From positions 62,001 to 126,000 of the forward strand of contig NZ_JAAJBT010000006.1 of NCBI RefSeq assembly GCF_011392115.1: a stretch of 64,000 nt of DNA, in the 5' to 3' direction. The DNA comes from Flavobacterium difficile. GTDB taxonomy: Bacteria > Bacteroidota > Bacteroidia > Flavobacteriales > Flavobacteriaceae. The notes under the pieces were generated by a model, which worked only from the letters and a program-made list of their open reading frames with translations, did no database searches and was not told the origin of the DNA. Below are positions 17,830 to 26,331 of this stretch, piece after piece. Every line of letters starts with the position of its first letter. Positions within the stretch are counted from its first letter, which is position 1. The translations under genes and the position numbers were made by a program.

Positions 17830-19182
17830 TTACTCTGCAAACTTATAATATCTAGCTCCTTTAAGATGAGGATTTTCGGTTTCAATAAAATCTAAAACAA
17901 ATTCCGATTTTGCTTTTAAAATAGGCTCCTTGATTTCTTTTTTATGTAATTTTTCATACGTTTCAAAATCGATTGCTGTTCTATTTTGTAGGGTTTCAAA
18001 CAAATTGGTTTTTAGAATTTGTTGTTGCCAATTTTCAGTTAAATTTCCTTCAAAAACTTTCGATTTTGATCCCGAACCATAGGCTATAAATCCGATTGTA
18101 TTATTTTTAAATACTTTATTTTCTTTTGCTGAAAAATACAAAGCAGATAAAAAGCCTAAAAATAACGAACCTGTATAAATATTTCCTATTTCACTTGAAC
18201 TAATTTCAGCAGGTTGAAGTTTTTGCTGCACTATATTTTTATACGCTTCTGATTTGGATAACGCTTTTATTTTTTCTCCTTTATTTTCTCCCTTTTCCTT
18301 TTCTAAAAGTTCAGGATATTCAGTAGCGAAAATTTCTACAAAGGTTCTTCTGCCTTGAAAACTGTAGGGCAGATGCATACAGATTAAATCCCAATTTTCT
18401 ATCACATCAAATTGATAGTTGTTTTCTTGTTTAAAATGTTCAAATGCTTCTGTAATTCTATTAATGTAACAAGAATTAGAATAGTAACCATCAAAAACCG
18501 GTTGCTCTTTTATAATGGTGATTTCTTTTTCTAAAATATCAAACCAATTGTCATTCGCTTCACTTGAAGTGATTTTTTGTTTGTCGATATATTGTTTAGG
18601 TTTAAAAAAATCAAAAACACCTGAAGTCGCTATTCCGAATTCCGAATCAAATGCAATTATTTTAGGATTAGAAGTAATTAACAAAGCAATCGCTCCCGCA
18701 CCTTGAGTGTATTCACCTGTAGAATTTAAATCGTACTTGGCATTATCTGTAGTTATTACAATCGCTTTTTTATTTGGGTTTAACCGAACAAAATCTAAAC
18801 AATTTTGTAAAGCATCTACACCGCCAATACAAGCAAATGTTATGTCTAACACATCACAATTGGTAGTTTTTTGTTGTAATTTTTCTTCAACTATTTGTAA
18901 AATATAGCTCGCCATGGGTTTAGAATTATCTAAACTACTTTCGGTTCCTACATAAATCCTTGAAATTTCAGGCAAAGTAATGTTTTCCTGAACTAAAAGT
19001 TTGTAAAGCGCATTAGCACCAAGTGTAATAATATCTTGATTGCTATCCAACAAACTCATTTTATATAATCCTAAGCCTTTCTGAAGCTTTTCAGGTTCAA
19101 TTTGTCTCTGAATAGCAAGCTCTTCAATATCTAAATAGATTTTAGGAAAATCGTATTGTACGGCGTTAATTCCAACTTTCAT
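17830..19182 (-). CDS. Hydroxymethylglutaryl-CoA synthase
   Basis: Condenses acetyl-CoA with acetoacetyl-CoA to HMG-CoA, the mevalonate-pathway entry for isoprenoids in Flavobacteriia. 450 residues, thiolase-like fold. The general-base glutamate lies in V-G-T-E-S (about 78-82) and the nucleophilic cysteine in I-T-F-A-C118-I-G-G-V-D-A. The histidine region is M-H-L-P-Y-S-F-Q-G-R-R (about 269-279). G-S-G-S-K-S is near the C-terminus, as in the family. Followed downstream by the shared terminator at 17769-17807. Confidence 0.92.
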   Translation of the reverse strand: MKVGINAVQYDFPKIYLDIEELAIQRQIEPEKLQKGLGLYKMSLLDSNQDIITLGANALYKLLVQENITLPEISRIYVGTESSLDNSKPMASYILQIVEEKLQQKTTNCDVLDITFACIGGVDALQNCLDFVRLNPNKKAIVITTDNAKYDLNSTGEYTQGAGAIALLITSNPKIIAFDSEFGIATSGVFDFFKPKQYIDKQKITSSEANDNWFDILEKEITIIKEQPVFDGYYSNSCYINRITEAFEHFKQENNYQFDVIENWDLICMHLPYSFQGRRTFVEIFATEYPELLEKEKGENKGEKIKALSKSEAYKNIVQQKLQPAEISSSEIGNIYTGSLFLGFLSALYFSAKENKVFKNNTIGFIAYGSGSKSKVFEGNLTENWQQQILKTNLFETLQNRTAIDFETYEKLHKKEIKEPILKAKSEFVLDFIETENPHLKGARYYKFAE

Positions 19183-19223
19183 TTTTATTTCAAAGCTAAT
19201 AAATTAAATTTTTCTTGCGCTAA

Positions 19224-20144
19224 TTACTTGTTAACGATAACGTTTGAAGTCGATTTAAATTTTTTCCAACCCATCCATGACAAAAATCCAAGTAGAAAAA
19301 AAGGCCACAATTGAACCAAAAAGGCAAGAATAGTTTCTAAAGCAAACCAGCCAGTTTTGAGGCTTTCCCATATCTGAATCCCTAAATTTGGTCGGTAGGC
19401 GTTTACATTTTTTTCATTGGCCACCAATTCGTATTTTAATTGTTCGTTTTGATACAATTCTAACGTAACCGTTGAAAAGTTCACCTGATCTTTTAAGGAT
19501 AAATTAGTAATAAGTGAAGCATCAGACTTTTCTCTTTTTGATGCCAAATTTTCTTCCGACTCATTAATTTCTTTCAGTTTATTTCCTTTTTTATCGATCG
19601 CAGTTTCTAATCTTTTAGAAGTGGTTGCATTTCTTTTTTGAGACAATTCGTTGGCCAAGAGTTGTAAATTTACATCATCTGCTTTTATAACGCGATAATC
19701 TAAAAACTGAACTTCTTTAGCTAAACTTCGTAAAAGGGTATCTAATTTTACATTGGGTACGCGTAAAGACATGGTGTTGTTCACTTCGTAACGTGTGGTT
19801 TTCAATAAACTATCTTGGCTTATTTGCGTTTCATCGTTTTCGGTAACTGAACTTCGCAACTCGGAAAGGGTTACAAATCCGCCACAACTTTTGGTTACAT
19901 TTTCAATTTTGTAAGTCGATTGCGCGACATCTTTGACTTTAAAACGCGCATCGGCAGTTCTAATAAATTTTCTTTTGGAATTTTGGTCTTCTACTGCTGC
20001 GGAAGAACTCATGTCGTTAGCTACAGCGCTGCTATCTACAACAGCTAAATCCATTGCACTTGTATTAGATTCAGATTTTTTGTTACAAGCGATAGCTAGG
20101 GTTAGAAGCAAAATTGCGCTTCCAGTTTTGAAATTTTTGTTCAT
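19224..20144 (-). CDS. DUF4349 lipoprotein
   Basis: A 306-residue envelope protein. Lipobox L-A-I-A-C20 follows an N-terminal hydrophobic stretch, so it is a predicted lipoprotein. Residues ~58-215 form the DUF4349 domain with a long coiled-coil segment (about 155-205, K-R-N-A-T-T-S-K-R-L-E...). A C-terminal membrane helix (about 262-290) precedes a basic tail, giving it anchors at both ends. Function unknown. Located 41 bases upstream of the HMG-CoA synthase start; cotranscription possible. Confidence 0.85.
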   Translation of the reverse strand: MNKNFKTGSAILLLTLAIACNKKSESNTSAMDLAVVDSSAVANDMSSSAAVEDQNSKRKFIRTADARFKVKDVAQSTYKIENVTKSCGGFVTLSELRSSVTENDETQISQDSLLKTTRYEVNNTMSLRVPNVKLDTLLRSLAKEVQFLDYRVIKADDVNLQLLANELSQKRNATTSKRLETAIDKKGNKLKEINESEENLASKREKSDASLITNLSLKDQVNFSTVTLELYQNEQLKYELVANEKNVNAYRPNLGIQIWESLKTGWFALETILAFLVQLWPFFLLGFLSWMGWKKFKSTSNVIVNK

Positions 20145-20320
20145 AATAATTTGTATTTAATGGTTGGTTAATAAGTAAAAAGTAATTGTGCGCCATTAAC
20201 AAATTTTTATGATTAGGTGATACGAAATAACCTACTAAAAACTGTGCCAAAATTTTGTAAATACTTCATGACTTTTAATTTTTTATTGATAAGTTTGAAT
20301 TGAGATATAATTAAGAACTG

Positions 20321-20824
20321 ATGAGACGTCCAAAAGATGAAAATTTACCGATTTATAAGAAAGCCAAATACATTTTTCAGCTGGTTGAAAGTTTGGTGTC
20401 TATTTTGCCTGAAGATGATGAATATTTAAATGAAACCAAGCACTTTATGACTAGTGATGCCATGCAAATTTGCGCAAAAATAATGGGAGCAGAAGGTGGA
20501 GATTTATACAGTATTCGAATGCAAAATGCAGCTTTAATAAGAAAGGCAGCTATGGATTTGTACGTGCAAGTAGGCGCTTTGAGGATGTTTGACAACTTTA
20601 AAGACAAAAACTACATTCCATTAATTAGACAAGAAATTGAAGAGTTCCGATTGCAATTTATCGATTGGGTAGCTAGTTTTGATGCATCTAATTATATTTG
20701 GGATGAATGGGAGTTGTTTAATCCAAAAGGTGCGGTTCCACCCAATCCGAACGATTACCAAGACCCTATTAACTTTGATGATTTTGATTTTGATGCATTC
20801 GACTCAGATGATGAAGAAGAGTAA
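20321..20824 (+). CDS. Conserved hypothetical protein with acidic tail
   Basis: A 167-residue protein I do not assign to a named family. Predicted helices at about 10-28, 42-60, 63-88 and 100-118 suggest a four-helix bundle, with some resemblance to the S23/Avd-like bundles, but this is not secure. It ends in an Asp/Glu/Phe-rich tail (D-D-F-D-F-D-A-F-D-S-D-D-E-E-E). No signal peptide. It is the last core gene before the metal island; before integration its neighbour on the right was mnmE (convergent). Confidence 0.75.
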   Translation: MRRPKDENLPIYKKAKYIFQLVESLVSILPEDDEYLNETKHFMTSDAMQICAKIMGAEGGDLYSIRMQNAALIRKAAMDLYVQVGALRMFDNFKDKNYIPLIRQEIEEFRLQFIDWVASFDASNYIWDEWELFNPKGAVPPNPNDYQDPINFDDFDFDAFDSDDEEE

Positions 20825-20838
20825 CATTTAAAAGAATG

Positions 20839-20863
20839 AGCCGATTAAGAATTTTAATCGGCT
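20839..20863 (+). terminator. Terminator hairpin after the acidic-tailed gene
   Basis: AGCCGATTAA (20839-20848) pairs exactly with TTAATCGGCT (20854-20863), followed by a moderately T-rich stretch. The 492-base gap 20825-21316 also holds the heptad array at 21037-21078, attL, candidate integrase arm sites and the cargo terminator. I see no gene in it. Confidence 0.65.
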
Positions 20864-21036
20864 TAATCTTATTTATTTGAGTGGAATAGTGGTATATGCG
20901 ACTTAAAGTCAGAAGAAATGGAATACATACGCTAAATGCTTTTGAAATATAGTATCCAAATGAAAACACGCTGAGTAAAGTCTTATGAATTTAAACTAAT
21001 ATAAATCAATATTTTTATGGAACACCGTTTCGTTTC

Positions 21037-21078
21037 ACTTCTAATTTTGTACTTCTAATTTTGTACTTTATACTTTAC
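21037..21078. repeat. Heptad array abutting attL
   Basis: Heptads ACTTCTA-ATTTTGT twice, then ACTTTAT and ACTTTAC, ending exactly where the att core begins at 21079. Same 7-base period as other intergenic arrays in the window. Confidence 0.7.
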
Positions 21079-21092
21079 TATTTTCCGATACA
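21079..21092. other. attL, left boundary of the metal island
   Basis: TATTTTCCGATACA matches exactly the 14 bases at 45064-45077 inside the mnmE 3' end (16 of 17 when extended by RAA). Outside this point the sequence is core-type intergenic; inside it the minus-strand metal genes begin. Confidence 0.8.
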
Positions 21093-21134
21093 GAAATATT
21101 AAACTATTGATTTTAATGGTTGTTTTTGTAATAG

Positions 21135-21151
21135 GGTACAAATGAGGTACA
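21135..21151. other. Candidate integrase arm-type sites, left end
   Basis: GGTACA at 21135-21140 and 21146-21151, a direct repeat with 11-base period, 43 bases inside attL. The same pair with the same period and orientation is at 44925-44941 near attR. Confidence 0.5.
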
Positions 21152-21242
21152 CAGGAATGAAAATTTAATTTTATAATTCCTTTTTCAATACATCATTTAA
21201 TACGATTGCAAAGTTACATAATTCCTTAAAATAAAAATATCT

Positions 21243-21287
21243 AAACAACCATTGCTATTTTTTTTCATTTCATTGCAATGGTTGTTT
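21243..21287 (-). terminator. Terminator of the copper-oxidase operon
   Basis: AAACAACCATTGC (21243-21255) and GCAATGGTTGTTT (21275-21287) pair perfectly around a 19-base loop, 30 bases past the multicopper oxidase stop. The T-run is weak, so this is probable but not certain. Confidence 0.6.
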
Positions 21288-21316
21288 ATATGCTAAATAA
21301 GAAGCATATACAGTTC

Positions 21317-23557
21317 TTAATAATTCAAATTCAATCCTAAACCGAACCCCATATCGCTATCATAATGTGTTGTTAAACTTAAGTTTCTTTTCATAATATA
21401 TCGTAATCCTGCCATATATTCTTTATCAGTATTCCATGACAAATCCATTCGAAGTCTTTTTGAAACAGGAATGTCCATTCGTTCAAATTGTAATCTGAAA
21501 TTCCCATCGTTAAATACTTCAGCTTGTGCTTTAATAAGCATTGGCATAGTATATTCAAGACCAGCACTGAAAACACTGCGTTTGTCTTTAGTATTGTTTT
21601 GATTGAAAAGATTTGTTTCATGTTCATCAATTCCCATTTTTCTATAGCGCCAATCGAAACCAATAAATGGCATTATCCATTGCATTTTTCCTATATATCT
21701 TCCAATATGAGTTTCAACTTCATAACCATGATGCTCTTTGTAACCTAAACGCCATTCTGTTCCAATATTCCAACGTGTGTTTCCTAACATTGCTTCACCA
21801 TCATTTCCATTTGTAGCAAAATCATTTTCTGCCATAAAATGAAATCTTCTATCATCGGCAAATAATTTTCTTTGCGCTAATTTAGGATTTGAAATTAAAG
21901 GGTTTGGAGCTTGGTTTTCATAAGTAAAAACTCTTCCCATTCCTGCCATCATATGATACAAAATGTGACAATGAAAAAACCAATCACCTTCTACATTGGC
22001 ATTGAACTCAATTATATTAGTTTCCATTGGCATTAAATCCATTATGTTTTTTAATGGCGCATATTCTTCTTGACCGTTGATAATTCTGAAATCGTGACCA
22101 TGTAAATGCATTGGGTGTCGCATCATTGAACCGTTATAAAGCGTAATTCTAACATTTTCGCCTTTTCTAATTAAGATTCTATCTATTTCAGAAACAACCT
22201 TATTATCTAAACTCCAAACATAGCGATTCATATTTCCAGTTAGTTCAAAACGAAGTTCTTTTACTGGTGCATCTTTTGGTAAAGTTGTTTTTTCTGTAGA
22301 TTTTAGCATTGCATAGTTAAGCGTCGTAATATTTGATAACGCATTAGCATTGTACTGATTTTGATTATGGCTGGAATGTTCATTATTCATTTCCATATTG
22401 CCCATACTTTTTGTTTTTGCAAAACCAGTTATCTCTGGATACATAACTACATTCATATCCATTTGGTTCAATGACATTTGCATTCCCATATCGTCCAAAT
22501 CTCCGTTCATTTTCATCATACCATTCATCATTTTCATACCTTCAAAATATTTCAATTTTGGTAAGGGAGAAATTAATTGCTTGATACCATTACCAATATA
22601 TAATGATGCAGATTTTGTTCTATCTTCAGGAGTTGCTAAAAACTCATAGGAAGTATTATCAGCAGGAATTGTAACTATAATATCATAAGTTTCAGATACG
22701 GCAATTAATAATCTGTCAACTTCAACTGGTTCAACATCGTTTCCATCACTTGCAACAACAGTAATTTTACCACCTGCATAAGTTAACCAAAAATAGGATG
22801 ATGCACCACCATTTGCAATGCGAAGTCGAACTTTATCGCCACCTTTGAATTGTGATAATTGACTTTCATTTTTACCATTAATAAGAAACTTTTCATAATA
22901 CACATCACTTACATCCATAGCATTCATTCGTTTCCATTCATTCGCAACCTTTGTTTTGAAATGACCTTGCTTTATGGCTTCTGTATAGCTTTGTGTAGTC
23001 CCTTTTTTAATAGCAAACCAATCTGTTCCATTGTGCAACATTCTATGGACATTTTCGGGCTTTAAATCAGTCCATTCGCTTAAAATTATTGGAACAGTTG
23101 GTAAATCATCTATTCCTTTTCGAAATGTTTTATCATTTTGCTTTTTGCTCATAATAAACATTCCATACATTCCGATTTGCTCCTGTAAACCTGAATGACT
23201 GTGATACCAATGTGTTCCATTTTGTATGATTGGAAAAGTGTATTTGTGAGTAGTACCAGGTTTGATTGGCATTTGTGTTAAATTAGGTACACCATCTTCT
23301 TTATTAGGCAAAAATAGTCCGTGCCAGTGCAAAGAAGTTTCTTCTTTTAATTCGTTATGTACATAAATTTCAGCAATGTCGCCTTCGGTAAATGTCAACG
23401 TAGGCATAGGAATTTGACCATTAACCGCAATCGCTCTTTTTTCTTTTCCAGAATAATTTACAATTGTATCACGTACGTATAAATCATATCGTACGATATT
23501 TTGAGCAGAAATACTTAATGTAGTAAATGCTATTAGAATTGATAATTTAATTTTCAT
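21317..23557 (-). CDS. Multicopper oxidase fused to CopB-like outer-membrane barrel domain
   Basis: A 746-residue exported protein (signal peptide about 1-18, L-I-A-F-T-T-L-S-I-S-A-Q). The first ~570 residues are a three-cupredoxin oxidase with all copper motifs: L-H-W-H-G, T-H-W-Y-H-S-H-S-G, H-P-M-H-L-H-G-H-D and F-H-C-H-I-L-Y-H-M-M-A-G-M. A Met-rich insert (M-M-N-G-M-M-K-M-N-G; M-G-M-Q-M) is typical of copper-resistance oxidases (CopA/PcoA). The last ~170 residues resemble CopB/PcoB, with alternating barrel strands (W-R-L-G-Y; F-I-G-F-D-W-R-Y-R) and a C-terminal aromatic-flanked strand. It probably oxidises Cu(I) in the envelope. I start it at 23557; the longer frame runs into the upstream gene's stop region. 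Confidence 0.9.
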   Translation of the reverse strand: MKIKLSILIAFTTLSISAQNIVRYDLYVRDTIVNYSGKEKRAIAVNGQIPMPTLTFTEGDIAEIYVHNELKEETSLHWHGLFLPNKEDGVPNLTQMPIKPGTTHKYTFPIIQNGTHWYHSHSGLQEQIGMYGMFIMSKKQNDKTFRKGIDDLPTVPIILSEWTDLKPENVHRMLHNGTDWFAIKKGTTQSYTEAIKQGHFKTKVANEWKRMNAMDVSDVYYEKFLINGKNESQLSQFKGGDKVRLRIANGGASSYFWLTYAGGKITVVASDGNDVEPVEVDRLLIAVSETYDIIVTIPADNTSYEFLATPEDRTKSASLYIGNGIKQLISPLPKLKYFEGMKMMNGMMKMNGDLDDMGMQMSLNQMDMNVVMYPEITGFAKTKSMGNMEMNNEHSSHNQNQYNANALSNITTLNYAMLKSTEKTTLPKDAPVKELRFELTGNMNRYVWSLDNKVVSEIDRILIRKGENVRITLYNGSMMRHPMHLHGHDFRIINGQEEYAPLKNIMDLMPMETNIIEFNANVEGDWFFHCHILYHMMAGMGRVFTYENQAPNPLISNPKLAQRKLFADDRRFHFMAENDFATNGNDGEAMLGNTRWNIGTEWRLGYKEHHGYEVETHIGRYIGKMQWIMPFIGFDWRYRKMGIDEHETNLFNQNNTKDKRSVFSAGLEYTMPMLIKAQAEVFNDGNFRLQFERMDIPVSKRLRMDLSWNTDKEYMAGLRYIMKRNLSLTTHYDSDMGFGLGLNLNY

Positions 23558-23574
23558 AAATAGTACTTTATATT

Positions 23575-24192
23575 TTAACAACATGCTGTTCCAACTTGAA
23601 TTGGCGGGCATTTCACACTTCCGTAACTACAATATACGCAACAATCTCCTTCTAATGGTCGCAATCTTGTTTTGCAATTTTCGCATTCGTAGAAAAATTC
23701 ACATGCATTTGTCGGCATCATTTTGGATTTTTTGTGTCCACATTTTGGACAAGTTATTGTCGATTTCAATTCAACAGTTTTTCCGTCATATATTCCACAC
23801 GTTTTACAATTTCCATGTAATTTATTTTGGTAATAATTTACGATTGTTGCAATAAGAAGCCCAAACATACCTGTATATAAAAAATAAACTTGATACTCAT
23901 TATTACAAAAATAATAACTGTAAAAAATGATAACCATACTTGGAATTGAAATTAATAAAGGATAAAGACACTTATGTTTGCGATAAGAAAGAAAAAAACC
24001 AATAATAGAAATTAGAACCATCCCTTGAAAAATCCACATTGTCCAGCCTCCAAAAAGTTCAAAACTACCCAAACCTAAAGCAGATGCTGCAAATGCAAAA
24101 AGAGGAAAGCAACAAGGAGAAAATATTGCGGTGAAGAACATACCAATTGTTCCTAATTTATCTATATTATTTATTATTTTCATAGAATTCAT
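23575..24192 (-). CDS. MerC-like membrane protein fused to GDCCVxC zinc-ribbon domain
   Basis: 205 residues. The N-terminal ~115 residues have four hydrophobic segments; F-S-P-C-C-F-P-L-F-A-F near 24-34 is the paired-cysteine motif of MerC-type mercuric transporters. The C-terminal part has a zinc-ribbon-like C-P-K-C-G...C-E-N-C and the G-D-C-C-V-Y-C-S-Y-G motif of the GDCCVxC family (near 184-193), and ends in A-C-C. The two families are usually separate. A metal-uptake or -binding role in copper/mercury handling is inferred. Starts possible at 24192 or 24183. Confidence 0.82.
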   Translation of the reverse strand: MNSMKIINNIDKLGTIGMFFTAIFSPCCFPLFAFAASALGLGSFELFGGWTMWIFQGMVLISIIGFFLSYRKHKCLYPLLISIPSMVIIFYSYYFCNNEYQVYFLYTGMFGLLIATIVNYYQNKLHGNCKTCGIYDGKTVELKSTITCPKCGHKKSKMMPTNACEFFYECENCKTRLRPLEGDCCVYCSYGSVKCPPIQVGTACC

Positions 24193-24216
24193 TTATATTT
24201 AATTTTGATTGTAATT

Positions 24217-24930
24217 TTAAATTAGGTGGATTATCATTAATCCGCTCATTATAATCATTAAAGCATCTTCAATAATTGTTACGGTACTCATTGGTAAATT
24301 GAATATTGCTCCTAAACAAGCACATTGAATTTTCTTTTTATTTAGAACCGATTGCAATACTCCAATTATACTAATACTCATTACTAAAAAAGTAACACTA
24401 TTTGTAGTCAACGGATTAAAACCAGTCAGGAAAGCTATACCCAGCATTAACTCTGTAAAAGCGTATAAGTACGCCCAAATTGGAATTTTTCTTGCTACTA
24501 CATCGTACATAACATAACTCTCTGCAAATCCTTTTAAATTAAGCAATTTGAAAAAAGAAAACACTAAAAAGAAACCTGCCATAAAATGTTGCATTGCTTC
24601 CATTAAGTTAAAACTTTGATTTTTAATCTGTATTAAAATCGTTACTAAGCTAATGTAGAAAAAAATCAATAAAATTGGTTTATAGGTTTCTAACCACGAT
24701 TTAGCTTGTTCTTCAATTTCACTATGATTTACAGCAGAAATTTGATATTTATTATCTAATGCTTTTTGAAAATTGGATAATGCAATATGCTTATTCATTG
24801 TAATTGTTGCTGAATTAGTATCTTTTGAAACTTCAACACTTGTTACATTTTCAATTGTAAGCAAAGCTGATTTTACTTTAGCTTCACAACTGCTACAAGT
24901 CATTCCTGTTATTTGATATTGGTGTGTCAT
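24217..24930 (-). CDS. HMA metallochaperone domain fused to MauE/DoxX-type membrane domain
   Basis: 237 residues. The N-terminal ~70 residues are a heavy-metal-associated domain with G-M-T-C-S-S-C-E-A-K-V (C11, C14). After a linker the rest has about four membrane segments of the MauE/DoxX type, with Q-C-A-C-L-G in the last loop (a C-x-C-x-G variant of the MauE motif). It may pass copper or reducing equivalents across the membrane. Neighbours are MerC-like and HMA-AraC genes, so it belongs to the copper operon. Confidence 0.85.
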   Translation of the reverse strand: MTHQYQITGMTCSSCEAKVKSALLTIENVTSVEVSKDTNSATITMNKHIALSNFQKALDNKYQISAVNHSEIEEQAKSWLETYKPILLIFFYISLVTILIQIKNQSFNLMEAMQHFMAGFFLVFSFFKLLNLKGFAESYVMYDVVARKIPIWAYLYAFTELMLGIAFLTGFNPLTTNSVTFLVMSISIIGVLQSVLNKKKIQCACLGAIFNLPMSTVTIIEDALMIIMSGLMIIHLI

Positions 24931-25023
24931 AATCTTGAATTTTAATTGTTAAAAATTATAATACAAAGTTCTACAATTACGAGTTCATCAATGTTGTGGA
25001 ATTTTGGGTAAGAATTGTAATAT

Positions 25024-25584
25024 TTATAAATCTTCTATTTGTTTTCTCTTTTTGTCTTTTAATTGTTTGTAATGTGATGGTGAAAAACCAGTAATTTTTT
25101 TAAACTGATTACTCAAATATGCCACGCTACTATAATTAAGTTGAAAAGCAATTTCACTCAATGTTAATTCATCATACACTAATAATTCTTTTACTTTTTC
25201 AATTTTTTGACTAATAAAGTATTTTTCAATAGTAACATCTTCTACTTCTGAAAACAAATTACTAAGTGAAGAATAATCTTGTGATAACTGATTTGATAAA
25301 TATTCCGAAAGATTAATCGCAAGTTCATTGTTTTTCTGATGTACTAAATCAATAATCAAAGTTTTAATTTTTTCGATTATTCTACTTTTTTTATCATCAA
25401 TCAATTCAAATCCAAAATTTTCTAAAGCTTCCTTAATTTGTTGTTTCTCTTGGTTGTCGATGCTGTTTTCTAATTCAACTTCACCTAAATCAATAACATT
25501 GGCTTTGAAGCCTAATTTTTCAATTTCTGTTTTAACTACCCATCTACATCGGTCACAGACCATGTTTTTAATGTATAGTTTCAT
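25024..25584 (-). CDS. AraC-type regulator with N-terminal HMA-like metal sensor domain
   Basis: 186 residues. Residues ~1-72 are an HMA-like fold with M-V-C9-D-R-C12 in the metal-loop position. The C-terminal ~85 residues are an AraC HTH pair: L-T-L-S-E-I-A-F-Q-L-N-Y-S-S-V-A-Y-L-S-N-Q-F-K followed by the G-x-x-P-S-x-Y signature. This is a one-component copper/metal sensor by architecture; the ligand is inferred. It is encoded two bases downstream of a DUF3347 gene and 93 bases upstream of the HMA-MauE gene. That 93-base gap may hold its operator, but I cannot define it. Confidence 0.88.
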   Translation of the reverse strand: MKLYIKNMVCDRCRWVVKTEIEKLGFKANVIDLGEVELENSIDNQEKQQIKEALENFGFELIDDKKSRIIEKIKTLIIDLVHQKNNELAINLSEYLSNQLSQDYSSLSNLFSEVEDVTIEKYFISQKIEKVKELLVYDELTLSEIAFQLNYSSVAYLSNQFKKITGFSPSHYKQLKDKKRKQIEDL

Positions 25585-25586
25585 TT

Positions 25587-26315
25587 TTAATAAGATTTTT
25601 TAATAGTTCCACAGCTTAACATTTCAGAACCATAATATGGGTTTTTTATTTCTTTTGTTTCACTAATCCAAACACCACCTTTTCCGTCGTTATACATTGG
25701 ACAATAATCTTGATATAATTTTTGTTTAGTTCCAAACATTTTAATCAAATCATTTATGTTTTTACTAAGCAACTCAAAACGCTCTCTTTGATGTTCAATT
25801 TTACCTGAATTATTTTTTATGTGTTCTGTATTTTGTTTGGCTTCAGTAACAATTTTAAGATAGTCCTTTTTTTGATTTGAAGTTAAATCATTAGTACTTG
25901 TTACATTTAAAGTTTTAAATAAAACTTTTCCAGCATTTGAAGCACCGTTGGAATCATCCTTTGTTAGAGCATTTTTAATTTTCAAGTAGTTTGTAACGAT
26001 TTCATTTATTGAAAATGAAGTTGTAGCAGTTTTAGTTTCAACAACTTTTTCTACAGTTTCATTACTTGTTTGTTTTACAGTGTCTTTGTCTACTTGAGTT
26101 CCGTCATTTTGGTTCTCAGATTGAGTAACAGGTACAGTTAATTCCATTCCACATTTTGAACAATCTTCCCCTTTTTTTCCAGTAATTTCTGAATGCATTG
26201 GACAAGCAAATATCTCATTTGAATTTACTGAAGTATTGTTTTCCGTTTCTTTAGTTTTATGATTGCAAGAAACTAAAGTGATTGCTAAAATAGCAGTTAA
26301 AAAAAGTGATTTCAT
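25587..26315 (-). CDS. DUF3347 lipoprotein with heavy-metal-binding (HMBD) domain
   Basis: 242 residues. Lipobox L-V-S-C17 after a short hydrophobic leader. F-A-C-P-M-H-S (about 37) followed by C-S-K-C-G-M-E-L (about 53-60) is the HMBD motif seen in CusB-type proteins. The C-terminal ~140 residues are DUF3347, with H-Q-R-E-R-F, Y-C-P-M-Y-N-D-G-K-G and M-L-S-C-G (metal-ligand-like Met/Cys/His). It is likely an outer-membrane-anchored periplasmic metal-binding protein. A paralogous DUF3347 domain is in the 28117-28989 gene. Confidence 0.88.
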   Translation of the reverse strand: MKSLFLTAILAITLVSCNHKTKETENNTSVNSNEIFACPMHSEITGKKGEDCSKCGMELTVPVTQSENQNDGTQVDKDTVKQTSNETVEKVVETKTATTSFSINEIVTNYLKIKNALTKDDSNGASNAGKVLFKTLNVTSTNDLTSNQKKDYLKIVTEAKQNTEHIKNNSGKIEHQRERFELLSKNINDLIKMFGTKQKLYQDYCPMYNDGKGGVWISETKEIKNPYYGSEMLSCGTIKKSY

Positions 26316-26331
26316 ATTTATATTTTTAAAA

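Noticed and set aside
23575..24192. Selenocysteine in the GDCC protein
   Set aside because: The motif positions are ordinary Cys codons, with no in-frame TGA.
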